Below, in pieces: positions 1-8,745 of a DNA stretch of 51,599 nucleotides. The stretch is from the NCBI GenBank assembly GCA_024639885.1, contig JAHEGD010000012.1, forward strand, positions 1 through 51,599. Reading direction: 5' to 3'. Position numbers and translations under genes: made by a program. The notes under the pieces were generated by a model. It made no database searches, was not told the origin of the DNA, and saw only the letters and a program-made list of their open reading frames with translations. The DNA comes from Porticoccaceae bacterium (lineage in GTDB: Bacteria; Pseudomonadota; Gammaproteobacteria; Pseudomonadales; Porticoccaceae). The first letter of the stretch is position 1. Each line of letters opens with the position of its first letter.

Positions 1-5
1 TGACT

Positions 6-86
6 GCTAGCGGCGCCTGCGCCGCTAGCCCGGCCTGCGGCCGCTCCGGTCCAAACGCTGCGCGTTTGTCGAACCTGAGGAGGTTC
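6..86. repeat. Run of four consecutive hairpins
   Basis: Four perfect inverted repeats follow each other almost without gaps. They are 6-29 (10-bp arms, loop CCTG), 31-43 (arms CGGCC/GGCCG, loop TGC), 52-68 (arms CAAACGC/GCGTTTG, loop TGC) and 71-86 (arms GAACCT/AGGTTC, loop GAGG). No reading frame is supported here. The run lies just past the terminator of the tRNA-Arg gene. Its role is unknown; it could be a REP-like element or part of a feature cut by the window edge. Confidence 0.6.
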
Positions 87-110
87 TCACCTCCCTTGTG
101 CAGCCACAAA

Positions 111-134
111 AAAGCCCCGCATTGCGGGGCTTTT
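111..134 (-). terminator. Rho-independent terminator after tRNA-Arg
   Basis: A 7-bp GC stem (GCCCCGC/GCGGGGC, loop ATT on the + strand) is flanked by A and T runs on the two sides. Read on the minus strand it sits 6 bases past the tRNA 3' end and ends in a T run. The flanking runs would let it work in both directions. Confidence 0.85.
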
Positions 135-139
135 AAATG

Positions 140-216
140 TGGCGCACTCGGGAGGATTCGAACCTCCGACCGCTCGGTTCGTAGCCGAGTACTCTATCCA
201 GCTGAGCTACGAGTGC
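140..216 (-). tRNA. tRNA-Arg, anticodon ACG
   Basis: Read on the minus strand, this 77-nt sequence folds as a cloverleaf. The acceptor stem is GCACTCG/CGAGTGC with discriminator G and an encoded CCA end. The anticodon stem is CTCGG/CCGAG with loop CTACGAA, giving anticodon ACG, which is normally edited to ICG and reads CGU/CGC/CGA. The T arm contains GTTCGAATC. It has its own promoter (239-267) and terminator (111-134), so it appears to be a single-gene unit. argS, which charges this tRNA, lies about 1.5 kb away on the other strand. Confidence 0.97.
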
Positions 217-238
217 GTGTTCTCTTCAGAGAGCGCGC

Positions 239-267
239 ACTATAGTGGCGCGGCTATGGGTAGTCAA
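239..267 (-). promoter_or_regulatory. Sigma70 promoter of tRNA-Arg
   Basis: On the minus strand there is a -35 TTGACT and a -10 TATAGT separated by exactly 17 bases, each 5/6 to consensus. The discriminator after the -10 is GC-rich (GCGCGC), as is common for growth-rate and stringently controlled stable-RNA promoters. Transcription would start near 232, about 15 bases before the mature tRNA. Confidence 0.8.
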
Positions 268-277
268 GCCCGGGCCG

Positions 278-1045
278 CTAAAATCTGTAGCCGATGTTGA
301 GCTGGTAGACCCAAGGGTCGATCTCAACGTTACCAACAGTAATAACGTCGCCGCTATTGCTAAAGGTTGCATCGGTGTCGATATCAATCCAGCGCACCGA
401 GCCGTTAACATGCCACTGGTCGTCTATCGCCACATCAACGCCGGCTTGGAACGCCACCCCCCAGGAGTCATCAAGCTTCAGCTTCATCGCCACCGGGCCA
501 TCGGCGCTCGCCAACACGCCGGTCAGTTCCTCTAACTCTGGGGCGACATCCTCACTGAAGAACACCGTGTAATTGATGCCGGCGCCAACATAGGGCTGTA
601 CCGCTTGGCTGCTGTCGCTGCGCAGGTAGTAAACCGCGGAGACCGTCGGTGGCAGGTGCTTGGTAGAGCCGGCCGGCACGCTCAGGCCGCTGGTGTGCCC
701 GTCTAGGTTGGCGGTGATGTCGTGCTCGAACGGAGTTGCCGCTAGCAGTTCGACACCCCAGCGGCTATCCACCATGTAGGTGAGGGTCAGACCGAGCTGG
801 GTGTCGTTGTCGACTTGGGCATCGGTGCCAGCAATAGCGGCGACGTCCAGAGCGGGGATGGCAATCCCATCACTGCTCTCGTCGGGGGCTACCCGCACCG
901 CTCCGGCGCGCACTAACAGATCACCCGCCTCGTAGCTGAGCGCCGGCAGCGATATCGCTGCAGTGGCCAGCACTGCGGCTGACAGCGCCATGCGCGCCAG
1001 CTGGGTGGGTCTGTTGTTCGGGGTGTGAGTTTTTGCGTTGCACAT
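278..1045 (-). CDS. ompW: OmpW-family outer membrane protein
   Basis: A 255-residue protein with a Sec signal peptide (hydrophobic stretch about residues 19-37, then a cleavage-like ALS) and a mature part rich in alternating beta-strand segments. It ends in Phe (IGYRF), the usual C-terminal signal for BamA insertion. Family traits are the early GDLLVRAG strand, GVELLAATPF, and YVGAGINYTVFF near the middle. OmpW proteins are 8-stranded barrels with a hydrophobic channel; this one is slightly longer than the usual ~210 residues. The chosen ATG is preceded by GAGGAG; two upstream in-frame ATGs lack such a site. An FNR-like box lies 75 bp upstream, fitting known oxygen control of ompW in enterobacteria. 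It is transcribed toward the tRNA. Confidence 0.88.
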   Translation of the reverse strand: MCNAKTHTPNNRPTQLARMALSAAVLATAAISLPALSYEAGDLLVRAGAVRVAPDESSDGIAIPALDVAAIAGTDAQVDNDTQLGLTLTYMVDSRWGVELLAATPFEHDITANLDGHTSGLSVPAGSTKHLPPTVSAVYYLRSDSSQAVQPYVGAGINYTVFFSEDVAPELEELTGVLASADGPVAMKLKLDDSWGVAFQAGVDVAIDDQWHVNGSVRWIDIDTDATFSNSGDVITVGNVEIDPWVYQLNIGYRF

Positions 1046-1119
1046 AGTGCTCTCCTCGCGTGTTGACATTTGAAAGTGCTTAACCGGCGCCATTCAACCG
1101 TGCGAGCTAGCCGCTGTTA

Positions 1120-1133
1120 TTGACCTGTATCAA
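1120..1133 (-). promoter_or_regulatory. FNR/Anr-like box upstream of ompW
   Basis: TTGAC-CTGT-ATCAA matches the FNR/Anr/CRP-type consensus TTGAT-N4-ATCAA in 9 of 10 arm positions. It is centred about 80 bp before the ompW start codon. A second half-site (ATCAA) lies at 1180-1184. The regulator assignment is inferred from family knowledge. Confidence 0.5.
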
Positions 1134-1144
1134 CCGCCTAGTTA

Positions 1145-1162
1145 GCGATCGACGTCGATCGC
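1145..1162. repeat. 18-bp perfect palindrome between ompW and bolA
   Basis: GCGATCGACGTCGATCGC is its own reverse complement over all 18 bases. It lies in the 161-bp gap between the bolA stop and the ompW start, just beyond the FNR-like box as seen from ompW. It could be an operator for a dimeric regulator of ompW. No regulator can be named from the sequence. Confidence 0.5.
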
Positions 1163-1206
1163 GCCACCACTAGACACAGATCAATTAAATCCACTCAAAG
1201 GCCACA

Positions 1207-1521
1207 TTAATCGGCTTTAGAGCCACCCAGACAGTTGGGCGAATCTGGCACTGCGACACTCTGCCACTCCTCTGGGGTGTGGGTGTGCAGCGCCAGCGCG
1301 TGCACCGGCCCGGCCAACTGCTCGGCCAACAACCCGTAGAGCCGCTGGTGGCGGGCCACTTTGCGCTGGCCGACAAAAGCGTCGCTGACCACCACCAGTT
1401 TGAAGTGGCTCTCTGAGCCCGGCGGCACCGAGTGCATATAACTCTCGTTGGCCAACTCTAAATGCTGCGGCTGCAATGCGGCGCTAACGATGTCGACTAT
1501 CTGTTGTTCTATCGGGCCCAT
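1207..1521 (-). CDS. bolA: BolA-family protein
   Basis: A 104-residue protein with the class II KH-like BolA fold. It carries the typical HFKLVVVSDAFVGQ core, the RHQ(R)LYGLL helix and VHALALHTHTPEEW near the C-terminus. The histidines of this segment usually coordinate a shared [2Fe-2S] cluster with a monothiol glutaredoxin. BolA proteins act in iron-sulfur cluster trafficking and, in E. coli, in stress morphology. The start is the ATG preceded by GAGGAGAG; an ORF extension of 29 residues upstream lacks family similarity. It is divergent from argS, with about 170 bp between the start codons. Confidence 0.92.
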   Translation of the reverse strand: MGPIEQQIVDIVSAALQPQHLELANESYMHSVPPGSESHFKLVVVSDAFVGQRKVARHQRLYGLLAEQLAGPVHALALHTHTPEEWQSVAVPDSPNCLGGSKAD

Positions 1522-1602
1522 GCTAGTGGCTCTCTCCTCTGCAAACGGGGTCAATCGGTGGCTGCGACTATAGCAATGGCGGCCACTGCCGCCAACAGCG
1601 CT

Positions 1603-1630
1603 TTGCATCTGTGCCCCGCCCCACTACAAT
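1603..1630 (+). promoter_or_regulatory. Candidate argS promoter
   Basis: A TTGCAT -35 and a TACAAT -10 are separated by 16 bases, about 60 bp before the argS ATG. The -10 is 5/6 to consensus; the -35 keeps only TTG. Confidence 0.4.
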
Positions 1631-1690
1631 TCACCCCTGCCGGTTTACCGCGCCGCAACGCCCCCTATCCTGCCATCGAGCCTTACTGTT

Positions 1691-3424
1691 ATGTCATTTA
1701 AACACCAGCTTGAACTCGCCGTCCGCCGCGCCATGGACAGTGCCGAAATCCCCGCCGACTGCGCGCCGATGGTGGTGCGTAGCAACCGGCCAGAGTTTGG
1801 CGATTTTCAGGCTAACGGCGCAATGGCTGCGGCCAAGCAGTTAAAAACCAACCCGCGCCAGCTCGCCGAGCGGATCTGCCAGGCGCTTGCAGAGCAGCTG
1901 GGCGAGCGCGCCGACAAGCTAGAAGTGGCTGGGCCGGGCTTCATCAACATCACACTCAATGGGGCCTACATCGGCGCCCAGTTCGCGGCCCCCGCGGCGG
2001 CCACCCAGCGCAACGCCCAAACCGTGGTGGTCGACTACTCGGCGCCCAACCTAGCCAAGCAGATGCACGTCGGTCACTTGCGCTCTACTATCATCGGCGA
2101 CGCCATCGCCCGGGTATTGATGCACCGCGGCGATACCGTTATCCGCCAGAACCATGTCGGCGACTGGGGAACCCAGTTTGGCATGTTGATCGCCGAGCTC
2201 GAAGAGCAGCTCGGCAGCGGCGAACGCGCCGAGCTGGCACTGGCCGATCTAGAGCAGTTTTATCAAGCTGCCAAGCTGCACTTTGATGCCGACCCCGCGT
2301 TTGCTGATAAGGCGCGCGCCTATGTCGTCAAGCTGCAGGGCGGTGACAGCCACTGCCGCCAGCTCTGGCAGCAGTTTATCGATATCTCTATCGCCCACAA
2401 TGTGGCGCTCTACCGACAACTCGGCGTGCTGCTGACCGCTGCCGACACCATGCCCGAGTCGGCGTACAACGACCAGCTTGGCGATGTGGTCGCCACCCTA
2501 GTCAACGACGGCATCGCCGTTGAGGACGCCGGCGCTAAAGTCGTCTTTATCGACGAGCTGGCCGACAAAAATGGCAACCCGTCGCCGATGATCATCGAGA
2601 AAAGTGGCGGCGGTTACCTCTACGCCACTACCGACCTGGCCGCCGCCCGCTACCGCCAGCAGACCTTGCGCGCCGACCGGGTGCTCTACTTTATCGATGC
2701 CCGCCAATCGCTACACATGAAACAGGTGTTTGCCACCGCGCGCCGGGCCGGTTTTGTCGAGCCGAGTATGCAGCTTGAGCACCTGCCGTTTGGCACCATG
2801 ATGGGCGCCGACGGCAAACCGTTTAAGACCCGCAGTGGTGGCACGGTCAAGCTCGCCGATCTACTCAGCGAGGCGATTGAGCGCGCCACTGCACTGGTCG
2901 CCGAGAAAAATCGCGACAGCGATATCGGCGCCGACGAGCTCGCCGAGATCGCCCGCAAAGTCGGTATCGGCGCTGTCAAATACGCCGACCTGAGCAAAAC
3001 CCGCACCAACGACTACATCTTCGATTGGGATAGCATGCTCTCGTTTGAGGGCAACACAGCCCCCTACCTGCAGTACGCCTACACCCGCATCGTCAGCATC
3101 TTCCGGCGCGCCGGTTTGGCTATCGACTCGTTTGCCGGCGCGGTGGCCATCGAGCTGCCGCAGGAGCGCGCGCTGGCGCTGCACCTGCTCGGCTTTGAAG
3201 AGCTGCTCGAGCAGGTCGCCCGCGACTGCTACCCGCACCTGCTGTGCAACTACCTCTACGAGCTGGCCAGCCTGTTTATGAGCTTTTACGAAGCAGCGCC
3301 GATTCTCAAAGAGGGGGTCACTGCCATCAGTAAAGAGAGCCGTTTGGCACTCGCCATGCAGAGCGCTAAAACCTTGGCGCTCGGGCTTGAACTACTCGGT
3401 ATCGACACCATGGACAGAATGTAA
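1691..3424 (+). CDS. argS: Arginyl-tRNA synthetase
   Basis: A 577-residue class I synthetase that charges tRNA-Arg in the cytoplasm. The N-terminal Add1 domain (about 1-80) binds the D-loop. The catalytic Rossmann domain has the HIGH signature as HVGH at residues 126-129. The usual KMSKS is degenerate, as in most ArgRS, in the region [15 protein letters not shown]. The C-terminal DALR anticodon-binding helical domain starts near [12 protein letters not shown] and runs to the end. Length matches E. coli ArgS (577). The start is the first ATG with no in-frame alternative nearby. The M1 aminopeptidase gene follows after 21 bp and may be co-transcribed. Confidence 0.98.
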   Translation: MSFKHQLELAVRRAMDSAEIPADCAPMVVRSNRPEFGDFQANGAMAAAKQLKTNPRQLAERICQALAEQLGERADKLEVAGPGFINITLNGAYIGAQFAAPAAATQRNAQTVVVDYSAPNLAKQMHVGHLRSTIIGDAIARVLMHRGDTVIRQNHVGDWGTQFGMLIAELEEQLGSGERAELALADLEQFYQAAKLHFDADPAFADKARAYVVKLQGGDSHCRQLWQQFIDISIAHNVALYRQLGVLLTAADTMPESAYNDQLGDVVATLVNDGIAVEDAGAKVVFIDELADKNGNPSPMIIEKSGGGYLYATTDLAAARYRQQTLRADRVLYFIDARQSLHMKQVFATARRAGFVEPSMQLEHLPFGTMMGADGKPFKTRSGGTVKLADLLSEAIERATALVAEKNRDSDIGADELAEIARKVGIGAVKYADLSKTRTNDYIFDWDSMLSFEGNTAPYLQYAYTRIVSIFRRAGLAIDSFAGAVAIELPQERALALHLLGFEELLEQVARDCYPHLLCNYLYELASLFMSFYEAAPILKEGVTAISKESRLALAMQSAKTLALGLELLGIDTMDRM

Positions 3425-3445
3425 CTTCACTCAGCCGGAGCGACT

Positions 3446-6166
3446 ATGACCCGTCTCGCACGCCATCTCAGTTTCTGCGTCGCACTGTGCGGCGTGCTGT
3501 TACTCACTGGCTGTGCGCCGGACCGATCCGAGCAGACCGCCGACAGCGGCCAGCGGCCTGCCCAAGCAGGTCTCAACCAAGCCACCGCCGAGCTGCGCAG
3601 CCGCCAGCTGGACGAGCTGGATTACCAGCTGTCGATCGAGCTCAACGACCGCGGCGAGCCGTTCAGCGGCACCATCGGTATTAACTTTACCCTCACCCCG
3701 CAGGGCCAGCCGCTCACTATCGACTTCACCGGCGGCGCGGTCAGCCGGGTTACCGCCAACGGCAGCGAGCTCGCCTTTGACTACAACGGCTGGTTTATCA
3801 GCCTCGACGAGGCACAGCTAGTCGCTGGCGCCAATCAGCTAGAGATCGACTACAGCCACCCCTACAGCAGCGACGGCGCCGGGCTCTACTACTTTACCGA
3901 CCCGGCAGATGGCAGGGTTTACACCTACAGCGACCTGGAGCCCTACGATGCCAACCGGATCATGCCGCTGTTCGACCAGCCCGATCTCAAGGCCCCCTTT
4001 GCGCTGACAGTCACCGCGCCGGCCCACTGGGAGGTGATCAGCAACCAGCGCGAGAGCGCCATCGAGCAGCTCGGCCACCAGCGCCGCTGGCTGTTCCCGG
4101 CCGGCAGACAACAGAGCAGTTACGTATTTGCACTGCACGCCGGCGAGTACGCGCAGGTGGAGCTTGAGCCCTACCGCGCTGGCGATCTGGAGATACCGCT
4201 GCGGCTGTTCTCGCGACAGTCGCTGCGCGACCACCTGCCGGTTGCCGAGTGGCAGCAGATCACCCACCACGGCTTCGCTTTCTTCAACGATTTTTTTGGT
4301 ATCGACTACCCGTTTGGAAAATACGACCAGCTGGCGGTGCCCGACTTCAACTCCGGCGCGATGGAGAACATCGGCGCGGTCACCTTCAATGACAGCTACT
4401 GCTGCCTGCCCGGCGAACGCTCGCTGAGCGAGCAGTCGTTCTTCAAAAATGCCGTGCTTCACGAGCTCGCCCACATGTGGTTTGGCAACCTGGTAACACT
4501 GGCGTGGTGGGACGACCTGTGGCTGAACGAGAGCTTTGCCGAGATCGCCGGTTACTTTGCGCTAGAGGCGCTGGCCGACAGCGACGCCGCCCGCGAACAG
4601 CTCCGGACTGACTTTTTGTGGCAGCGCAAAACCTGGGGCTACCGCGACGATGACTACATCACCTCGCACCCGATCCGCGGCGAGCTAACCCACACCGACG
4701 GTGTCCGCAGCGCCATCGACGGCATCACCTACGCCAAGGGCGGCGCGGTGTTGCGCCAGCTGCGCGCCAAACTCGGCGACGACACGTTTATCGCTGCTAT
4801 CCGCGCCTATATCGCCCAGCACAGTTACGCCAACAGCCGCTACGACGATCTGCTGGCCGCATTTACAGCCGCCGCCGGCGAGCCGCTCGACGACTGGTCG
4901 CAGAGCTGGATGAAGACCATCGGCGTCAACCGGGTGAGCGCCGACAGCCAGTGCAGCGACGGCCAGATCAGCCACTTTAGCCTTCACCAGAGCAGCGGTA
5001 GCAACAGCGAGCTGCTGCGTTCACACCACTTGGATATTGCGCTCTACTCGCGCGGCGATGACGGCCAACTGCGCGAACAGCGCCACCGCACGGTACTGAG
5101 TGGGGCCAGCGTCGCAATCGATGAGCTCATCGGCGCATCCTGCCCGCTGCTGGTGCTACCCAATGCCACCGACATCGCGTTTATCAAAGTTAACTTAGAC
5201 CCGGCCAGAGTCGCTGCACTACCCAGCCTGCTGGCCGAAATCGACTCGCCGCTACAGCGCTCGCTGGTCTGGATCGCGCTGGCCGACAGCGTCATCGATG
5301 GCAACAGTAGCGCCGGCGATTACATCGAGCTGGCGCTCGCCCAGCTGCCGATAGAGCGCGACCTACAGCTGCTAACCGGCATCACCCAGACACTTGGCCA
5401 GATCGACAGCTACCTGCAGCGCATCGCCGCCAGCGACAGCCAATCCGCCGCTGGCGAACTCCTCGCCCTGTTGCGCGAGCGCGGCCGCCAATTGGCGCTG
5501 GCCGGCATTAACGGCCAGCTGGCCGCCGCAGAGCCACTGGCGCAGCGGCTCTGGTTTGATTTTTATCGCGGCATCAGTGACGCTAGCCAGCTCACCCAGA
5601 TGCAGGGTTGGCTAGACAGCAACGCAATCGGTCGGCGGCCGCTCGACCAGCGCGAGCGCTGGCTGCTGCTGGCTCTGCTCGGCCAGTTTGGTGGCGAGCA
5701 GATCGACGCCCAGATTGAAGCCGAAGCCGCCGCCGACCCCAGCGCCCGCGGCCACCGCTTCTATCTTCGCGCCAAAGCCGCCAGTGCCGACAACGACCAC
5801 AAGCTGAAAGCGGTCAGCCAGGTGGCCAATCCGGCCAGCAGCGACTCACTGGCCAACCGCCGAGCACTGCTCGCCGGGGTCCGCTACGCGATGTTTGACG
5901 GCGCCAGTAACCAGCAGCTGGTCGGCCTACTGGTCGACCGTATTCTCAGCGCCAGCGACCAGCTGACCGCCGGCGTAGAGGAGTACGCCGCGCGTGCGCT
6001 GCTACCCAATAGCTACACCTGCACCGCGCAGTGGAGCGCGCGGATCAGCAACCGGCTGGCCGCCTACTCGCGCGCCTCGCCGGCGCTGATCAACGCCCTA
6101 AAAGAGTCGCGCCAGAACAACCAGCGCTGCTTGGTAGTAAAAAAAGGGTTGGACGCCAGCAGCTAG
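3446..6166 (+). CDS. M1-family aminopeptidase, lipoprotein
   Basis: A 906-residue zinc aminopeptidase of the PepN/ERAP type. A signal peptide ends in a lipobox (LLTGC, Cys about 23), so it is predicted to be lipid-anchored and periplasmic, unlike cytoplasmic E. coli PepN. The exopeptidase motif GAMEN is at 304-308. The zinc site is HELAH at 339-343 with the third ligand Glu362 in NESFAE, giving HEXXH-x18-E. A long helical ERAP1-like C-terminal half follows. It should trim N-terminal residues from peptides at the cell envelope. It starts 21 bp after argS with GGAG ahead of the ATG. Its stop codon overlaps that of convergent putP. Confidence 0.93.
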   Translation: MTRLARHLSFCVALCGVLLLTGCAPDRSEQTADSGQRPAQAGLNQATAELRSRQLDELDYQLSIELNDRGEPFSGTIGINFTLTPQGQPLTIDFTGGAVSRVTANGSELAFDYNGWFISLDEAQLVAGANQLEIDYSHPYSSDGAGLYYFTDPADGRVYTYSDLEPYDANRIMPLFDQPDLKAPFALTVTAPAHWEVISNQRESAIEQLGHQRRWLFPAGRQQSSYVFALHAGEYAQVELEPYRAGDLEIPLRLFSRQSLRDHLPVAEWQQITHHGFAFFNDFFGIDYPFGKYDQLAVPDFNSGAMENIGAVTFNDSYCCLPGERSLSEQSFFKNAVLHELAHMWFGNLVTLAWWDDLWLNESFAEIAGYFALEALADSDAAREQLRTDFLWQRKTWGYRDDDYITSHPIRGELTHTDGVRSAIDGITYAKGGAVLRQLRAKLGDDTFIAAIRAYIAQHSYANSRYDDLLAAFTAAAGEPLDDWSQSWMKTIGVNRVSADSQCSDGQISHFSLHQSSGSNSELLRSHHLDIALYSRGDDGQLREQRHRTVLSGASVAIDELIGASCPLLVLPNATDIAFIKVNLDPARVAALPSLLAEIDSPLQRSLVWIALADSVIDGNSSAGDYIELALAQLPIERDLQLLTGITQTLGQIDSYLQRIAASDSQSAAGELLALLRERGRQLALAGINGQLAAAEPLAQRLWFDFYRGISDASQLTQMQGWLDSNAIGRRPLDQRERWLLLALLGQFGGEQIDAQIEAEAAADPSARGHRFYLRAKAASADNDHKLKAVSQVANPASSDSLANRRALLAGVRYAMFDGASNQQLVGLLVDRILSASDQLTAGVEEYAARALLPNSYTCTAQWSARISNRLAAYSRASPALINALKESRQNNQRCLVVKKGLDASS

Positions 6167-7644
6167 CCGAGCTGCTCGGCGAGCCGCGGGTCGCACTCGC
6201 CGGCCGGCGACAGCAGGCTAACCGCGACAATCGCCACCAGCGCAGCGACAAACGCTGGCAGTAGCTCGTAGAGGTCAAACAGCCCGCCGGCGAGGTTGCC
6301 CCACACCAGCACCGCTGCCGAGCCGACCAGCAGGCCAGCCAAGGCGCCGGCGGCAGTCATCCGCCGCCAGTAAAGGCTGAGTAATACGACCGGCCCAAGC
6401 GCGGCACCGAGCCCCGCCCACGCATAAGAGACCACGCCCAGTACCGAGCTGTCCGGGTTGAGCGCCAACAGCGTAGCGATTGCTGCCAAGCCGATCACCG
6501 CGCCGCGCGCCACCCACATCCGCTCGGCCTCGCTCTCGCGGCCAGCGCCGACTAGACGGCGCAGCTGCGGGTAGAGATCCTCGGCCAATGCCGCCGAGCT
6601 AACCAGCAGCTGTGAATCGACGGTGCTCATAATCGCCGCCAGGATCGCCGCTAACAGCACACCCGCCACCAGCGGGCTAAACAGCGCGTGGGTCAGCGCG
6701 ATAAACACCTGCTCGGGGTCGTCGAGCGGCTCGCCAAAGTACTGGTAGCCGCTGAGCCCGACCGCCACGGCTGCGGCCAGACCGGCCAGCGACCAAAACA
6801 CACCGACGCGGGTCGCAGCGCTCACTTCCGCGGCACTGCGAATCGCCATAAAGCGCGCCAAAATGTGCGGCTGACCGAAGTAACCTAGCCCCCACGCCAG
6901 CGAGCTGGCGATCGCCAACCAGCCCAGCGCTTCGCCGCTGGCGCTGCTAAACGGGTTGAGAAACTCAACCGGCAGTGGCCGTTGGGCACCCTCGCCGGCC
7001 ATAGCAAACACCATCGTCGGCACCGCGATCAGCGCCGCCATCATCAGCAGCCCCTGAAACAGATCGCTCCACGATACCGCCAAAAAGCCACCAAACAGGG
7101 TGTAGAGCAAGATCACCAAGGCACCGATCACGACCGCCAGCTGGTAGTCGATACCAAACACGGCGTGAAACAGCTTGCCGCCACCAATCAAACCGGCGCT
7201 GACATAGAACAGGAAGAACAGCAGGATGATGATCGCACTGAGCGGCTGCAGCAGCTTAGAGCAGCCATTAAAGCGCCGCGACAGGTAGGCTGGTACGGTC
7301 ACCGCGTCGTCCAGCTGGGCGGAGAAAGTGCGCAGCCGCGCCGCCACCAGACGCCAGTTGGCTGCCACCCCGACCACCAGACCGGCGGCGATCCAGATCG
7401 CCTCTAGCCCCGCCATGCAGGCAAAGCCCGGCAGACCGAGCAGCAACCAGCCGCTCATATCCGAGGCGGTCGCACTGATCGCGGCCACAGTCGGCGACAG
7501 CGAGCGGCCGCCAAGAAAGTAGTCGCCGCCATCTTGGGTGCGCCGCCAAGCCGCCACCGCGATGGCGAGGATCACCACTAAGTAGGCGAAAAAGGCCCCT
7601 GCAGTGGCGGGGTTGAGTGCCGCGATCGGCGTTGCATCAGACAT
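6163..7644 (-). CDS. putP: Sodium/proline symporter (SSS family)
   Basis: A 493-residue inner-membrane protein with about 13 hydrophobic helices. It opens with a TM1 ending in AVAAWRRTQDGGDYFLGGRSL, then SATASDMSGWLLLGLPG, the PutP-type sodium/proline binding segment. FGGFLAVSWSD and ILAAIMSTVDSQLLVSSAALAEDLY are further hallmarks of PutP in the sodium:solute symporter family. It imports proline with sodium. AGGGAG precedes the ATG. No putA is in the window. It follows ttcA on the same strand with a 95-bp gap, and its stop shares the bases CTAG with the convergent aminopeptidase gene. Confidence 0.93.
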   Translation of the reverse strand: MSDATPIAALNPATAGAFFAYLVVILAIAVAAWRRTQDGGDYFLGGRSLSPTVAAISATASDMSGWLLLGLPGFACMAGLEAIWIAAGLVVGVAANWRLVAARLRTFSAQLDDAVTVPAYLSRRFNGCSKLLQPLSAIIILLFFLFYVSAGLIGGGKLFHAVFGIDYQLAVVIGALVILLYTLFGGFLAVSWSDLFQGLLMMAALIAVPTMVFAMAGEGAQRPLPVEFLNPFSSASGEALGWLAIASSLAWGLGYFGQPHILARFMAIRSAAEVSAATRVGVFWSLAGLAAAVAVGLSGYQYFGEPLDDPEQVFIALTHALFSPLVAGVLLAAILAAIMSTVDSQLLVSSAALAEDLYPQLRRLVGAGRESEAERMWVARGAVIGLAAIATLLALNPDSSVLGVVSYAWAGLGAALGPVVLLSLYWRRMTAAGALAGLLVGSAAVLVWGNLAGGLFDLYELLPAFVAALVAIVAVSLLSPAGECDPRLAEQLG

Positions 7645-7739
7645 ACCAGCTCCCTATCTGGCCGGCTATTGTTGCCGGCGAGCAGTCAGTTGAGCGGTCG
7701 AGTCTGAGCGCTTGCGACGCCGATGTCCAGCCACTGTCG

Positions 7740-8627
7740 CTAAATGTTAAGCGCGCGGATCTCGGTGGCCAAATCATCGCCGGCGGGCAGCTGGGCAGCG
7801 CTGCGGTCGAGCGCCAGCTCGGCAAAGTTAAACAGCGCGTTGTCGGCCAGCTGCGACGGCGAGACATTTTGCAGGGCGGTAAAGATCGACTCGACCCGCC
7901 CCGGGAACTGGCGCTGCCACTGCTGCAGCAGCGCTTTGATCTCTTGGCGCTTGAGGCCATCTTGCGAGCCGCACAGGTTGCACGGAATGATCGGAAACTC
8001 GCGCAGCTCTGCGTAGGCCTGCATATCCGCCTCGCTGCAGTAGGCGAGCGGGCGGATCACCATATTGCGGCCGTCGTCGCTGCGCAGCTTGGGCGGCATC
8101 GCTTTGAGCTTGCTCTGGTAGAACATATTCAAAAACAGTGTCTCGACCATATCGTCGCGGTGGTGGCCAAGCGCTATCTTGGTGGCACCGATCTCTTCGG
8201 CAAAGCCATAGAGGGTCCCGCGGCGCAGCCGCGAGCAGAGACTGCAGTAGGTTTTGCCCTCCGGGATTACTCGAGTCACCACGCTGTAGGTGTCTTTCTC
8301 AAGGATATGAAACTCGATACCCAGCCCGCGCAGATAGGCGGGCAGAATATCTTCCGGGTAGCCGGGCTGCTTCTGGTCGAGGTTGACCGCGACCAGCTCA
8401 AAGTCGATCGGTGCGCTCTTTTGCAGGCCGATCAGAATATCCAGCAGCCCATAGGAGTCTTTGCCACCGGACAGGCAGACCATCAGCTTGTCGCCCGGCT
8501 CAATCATGTTGTAATCGGCGATCGCCTTGCCGACATTGCGCCGCAACCGTTTGGCCAGCTTGTTGTTCTCTAGCTGCTGCTTGCGGTCATCGGTGGTGGC
8601 GGCTGTCGCCGTTAGCGTTGCACTCAT
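7740..8627 (-). CDS. ttcA: tRNA 2-thiocytidine(32) synthetase TtcA
   Basis: A 295-residue ATP-dependent enzyme that thiolates C32 of certain tRNAs using a [4Fe-4S] cluster. The PP-loop ATP site is SGGKDS at 53-58. The cluster cysteines are in CSLC (128 and 131), with the third expected from CNLC (216/219). [16 protein letters not shown] and the [14 protein letters not shown] stretch are family-specific. The start is the ATG of MSATL, just before the conserved [11 protein letters not shown]; the longer open frame upstream overlaps the bioA leader and is not supported. The target C32 sits in the anticodon loop of some tRNA-Arg species, but no link to the nearby tRNA gene can be claimed. Confidence 0.96.
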   Translation of the reverse strand: MSATLTATAATTDDRKQQLENNKLAKRLRRNVGKAIADYNMIEPGDKLMVCLSGGKDSYGLLDILIGLQKSAPIDFELVAVNLDQKQPGYPEDILPAYLRGLGIEFHILEKDTYSVVTRVIPEGKTYCSLCSRLRRGTLYGFAEEIGATKIALGHHRDDMVETLFLNMFYQSKLKAMPPKLRSDDGRNMVIRPLAYCSEADMQAYAELREFPIIPCNLCGSQDGLKRQEIKALLQQWQRQFPGRVESIFTALQNVSPSQLADNALFNFAELALDRSAAQLPAGDDLATEIRALNI

Positions 8628-8696
8628 AGTCAAATTGCCTTGATTTTCGAGCCGGCATTGTAATCGATTTGCCTGCCGCGAGAACCCTTGGCGGTA

Positions 8697-8705
8697 TGGC
8701 ATAAT
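8697..8705 (+). promoter_or_regulatory. Extended -10 element before bioA
   Basis: TGG-CATAAT is an extended -10 (TGN plus 5/6 of TATAAT) about 40 bp before the bioA ATG, with no good -35. The same ATAATGGCCGCGCA string recurs at 11411-11424 before the TauE gene. I looked for a BirA operator palindrome here and did not see one. Confidence 0.4.
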
Positions 8706-8745
8706 GGCCGCGCGCAACCACTCACCCAGCGACTGCGAGCCCGCC

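Noticed and set aside
7617-8573. 318-residue + strand open frame opposite ttcA
   Set aside because: Antisense shadow; ttcA carries the PP-loop and cluster cysteines.
8640-8745. BirA operator before bioA
   Set aside because: A TTGTAA half-site is present at 8659 but no matching right arm (TTACAA-type) at the usual 15-16 bp spacing.
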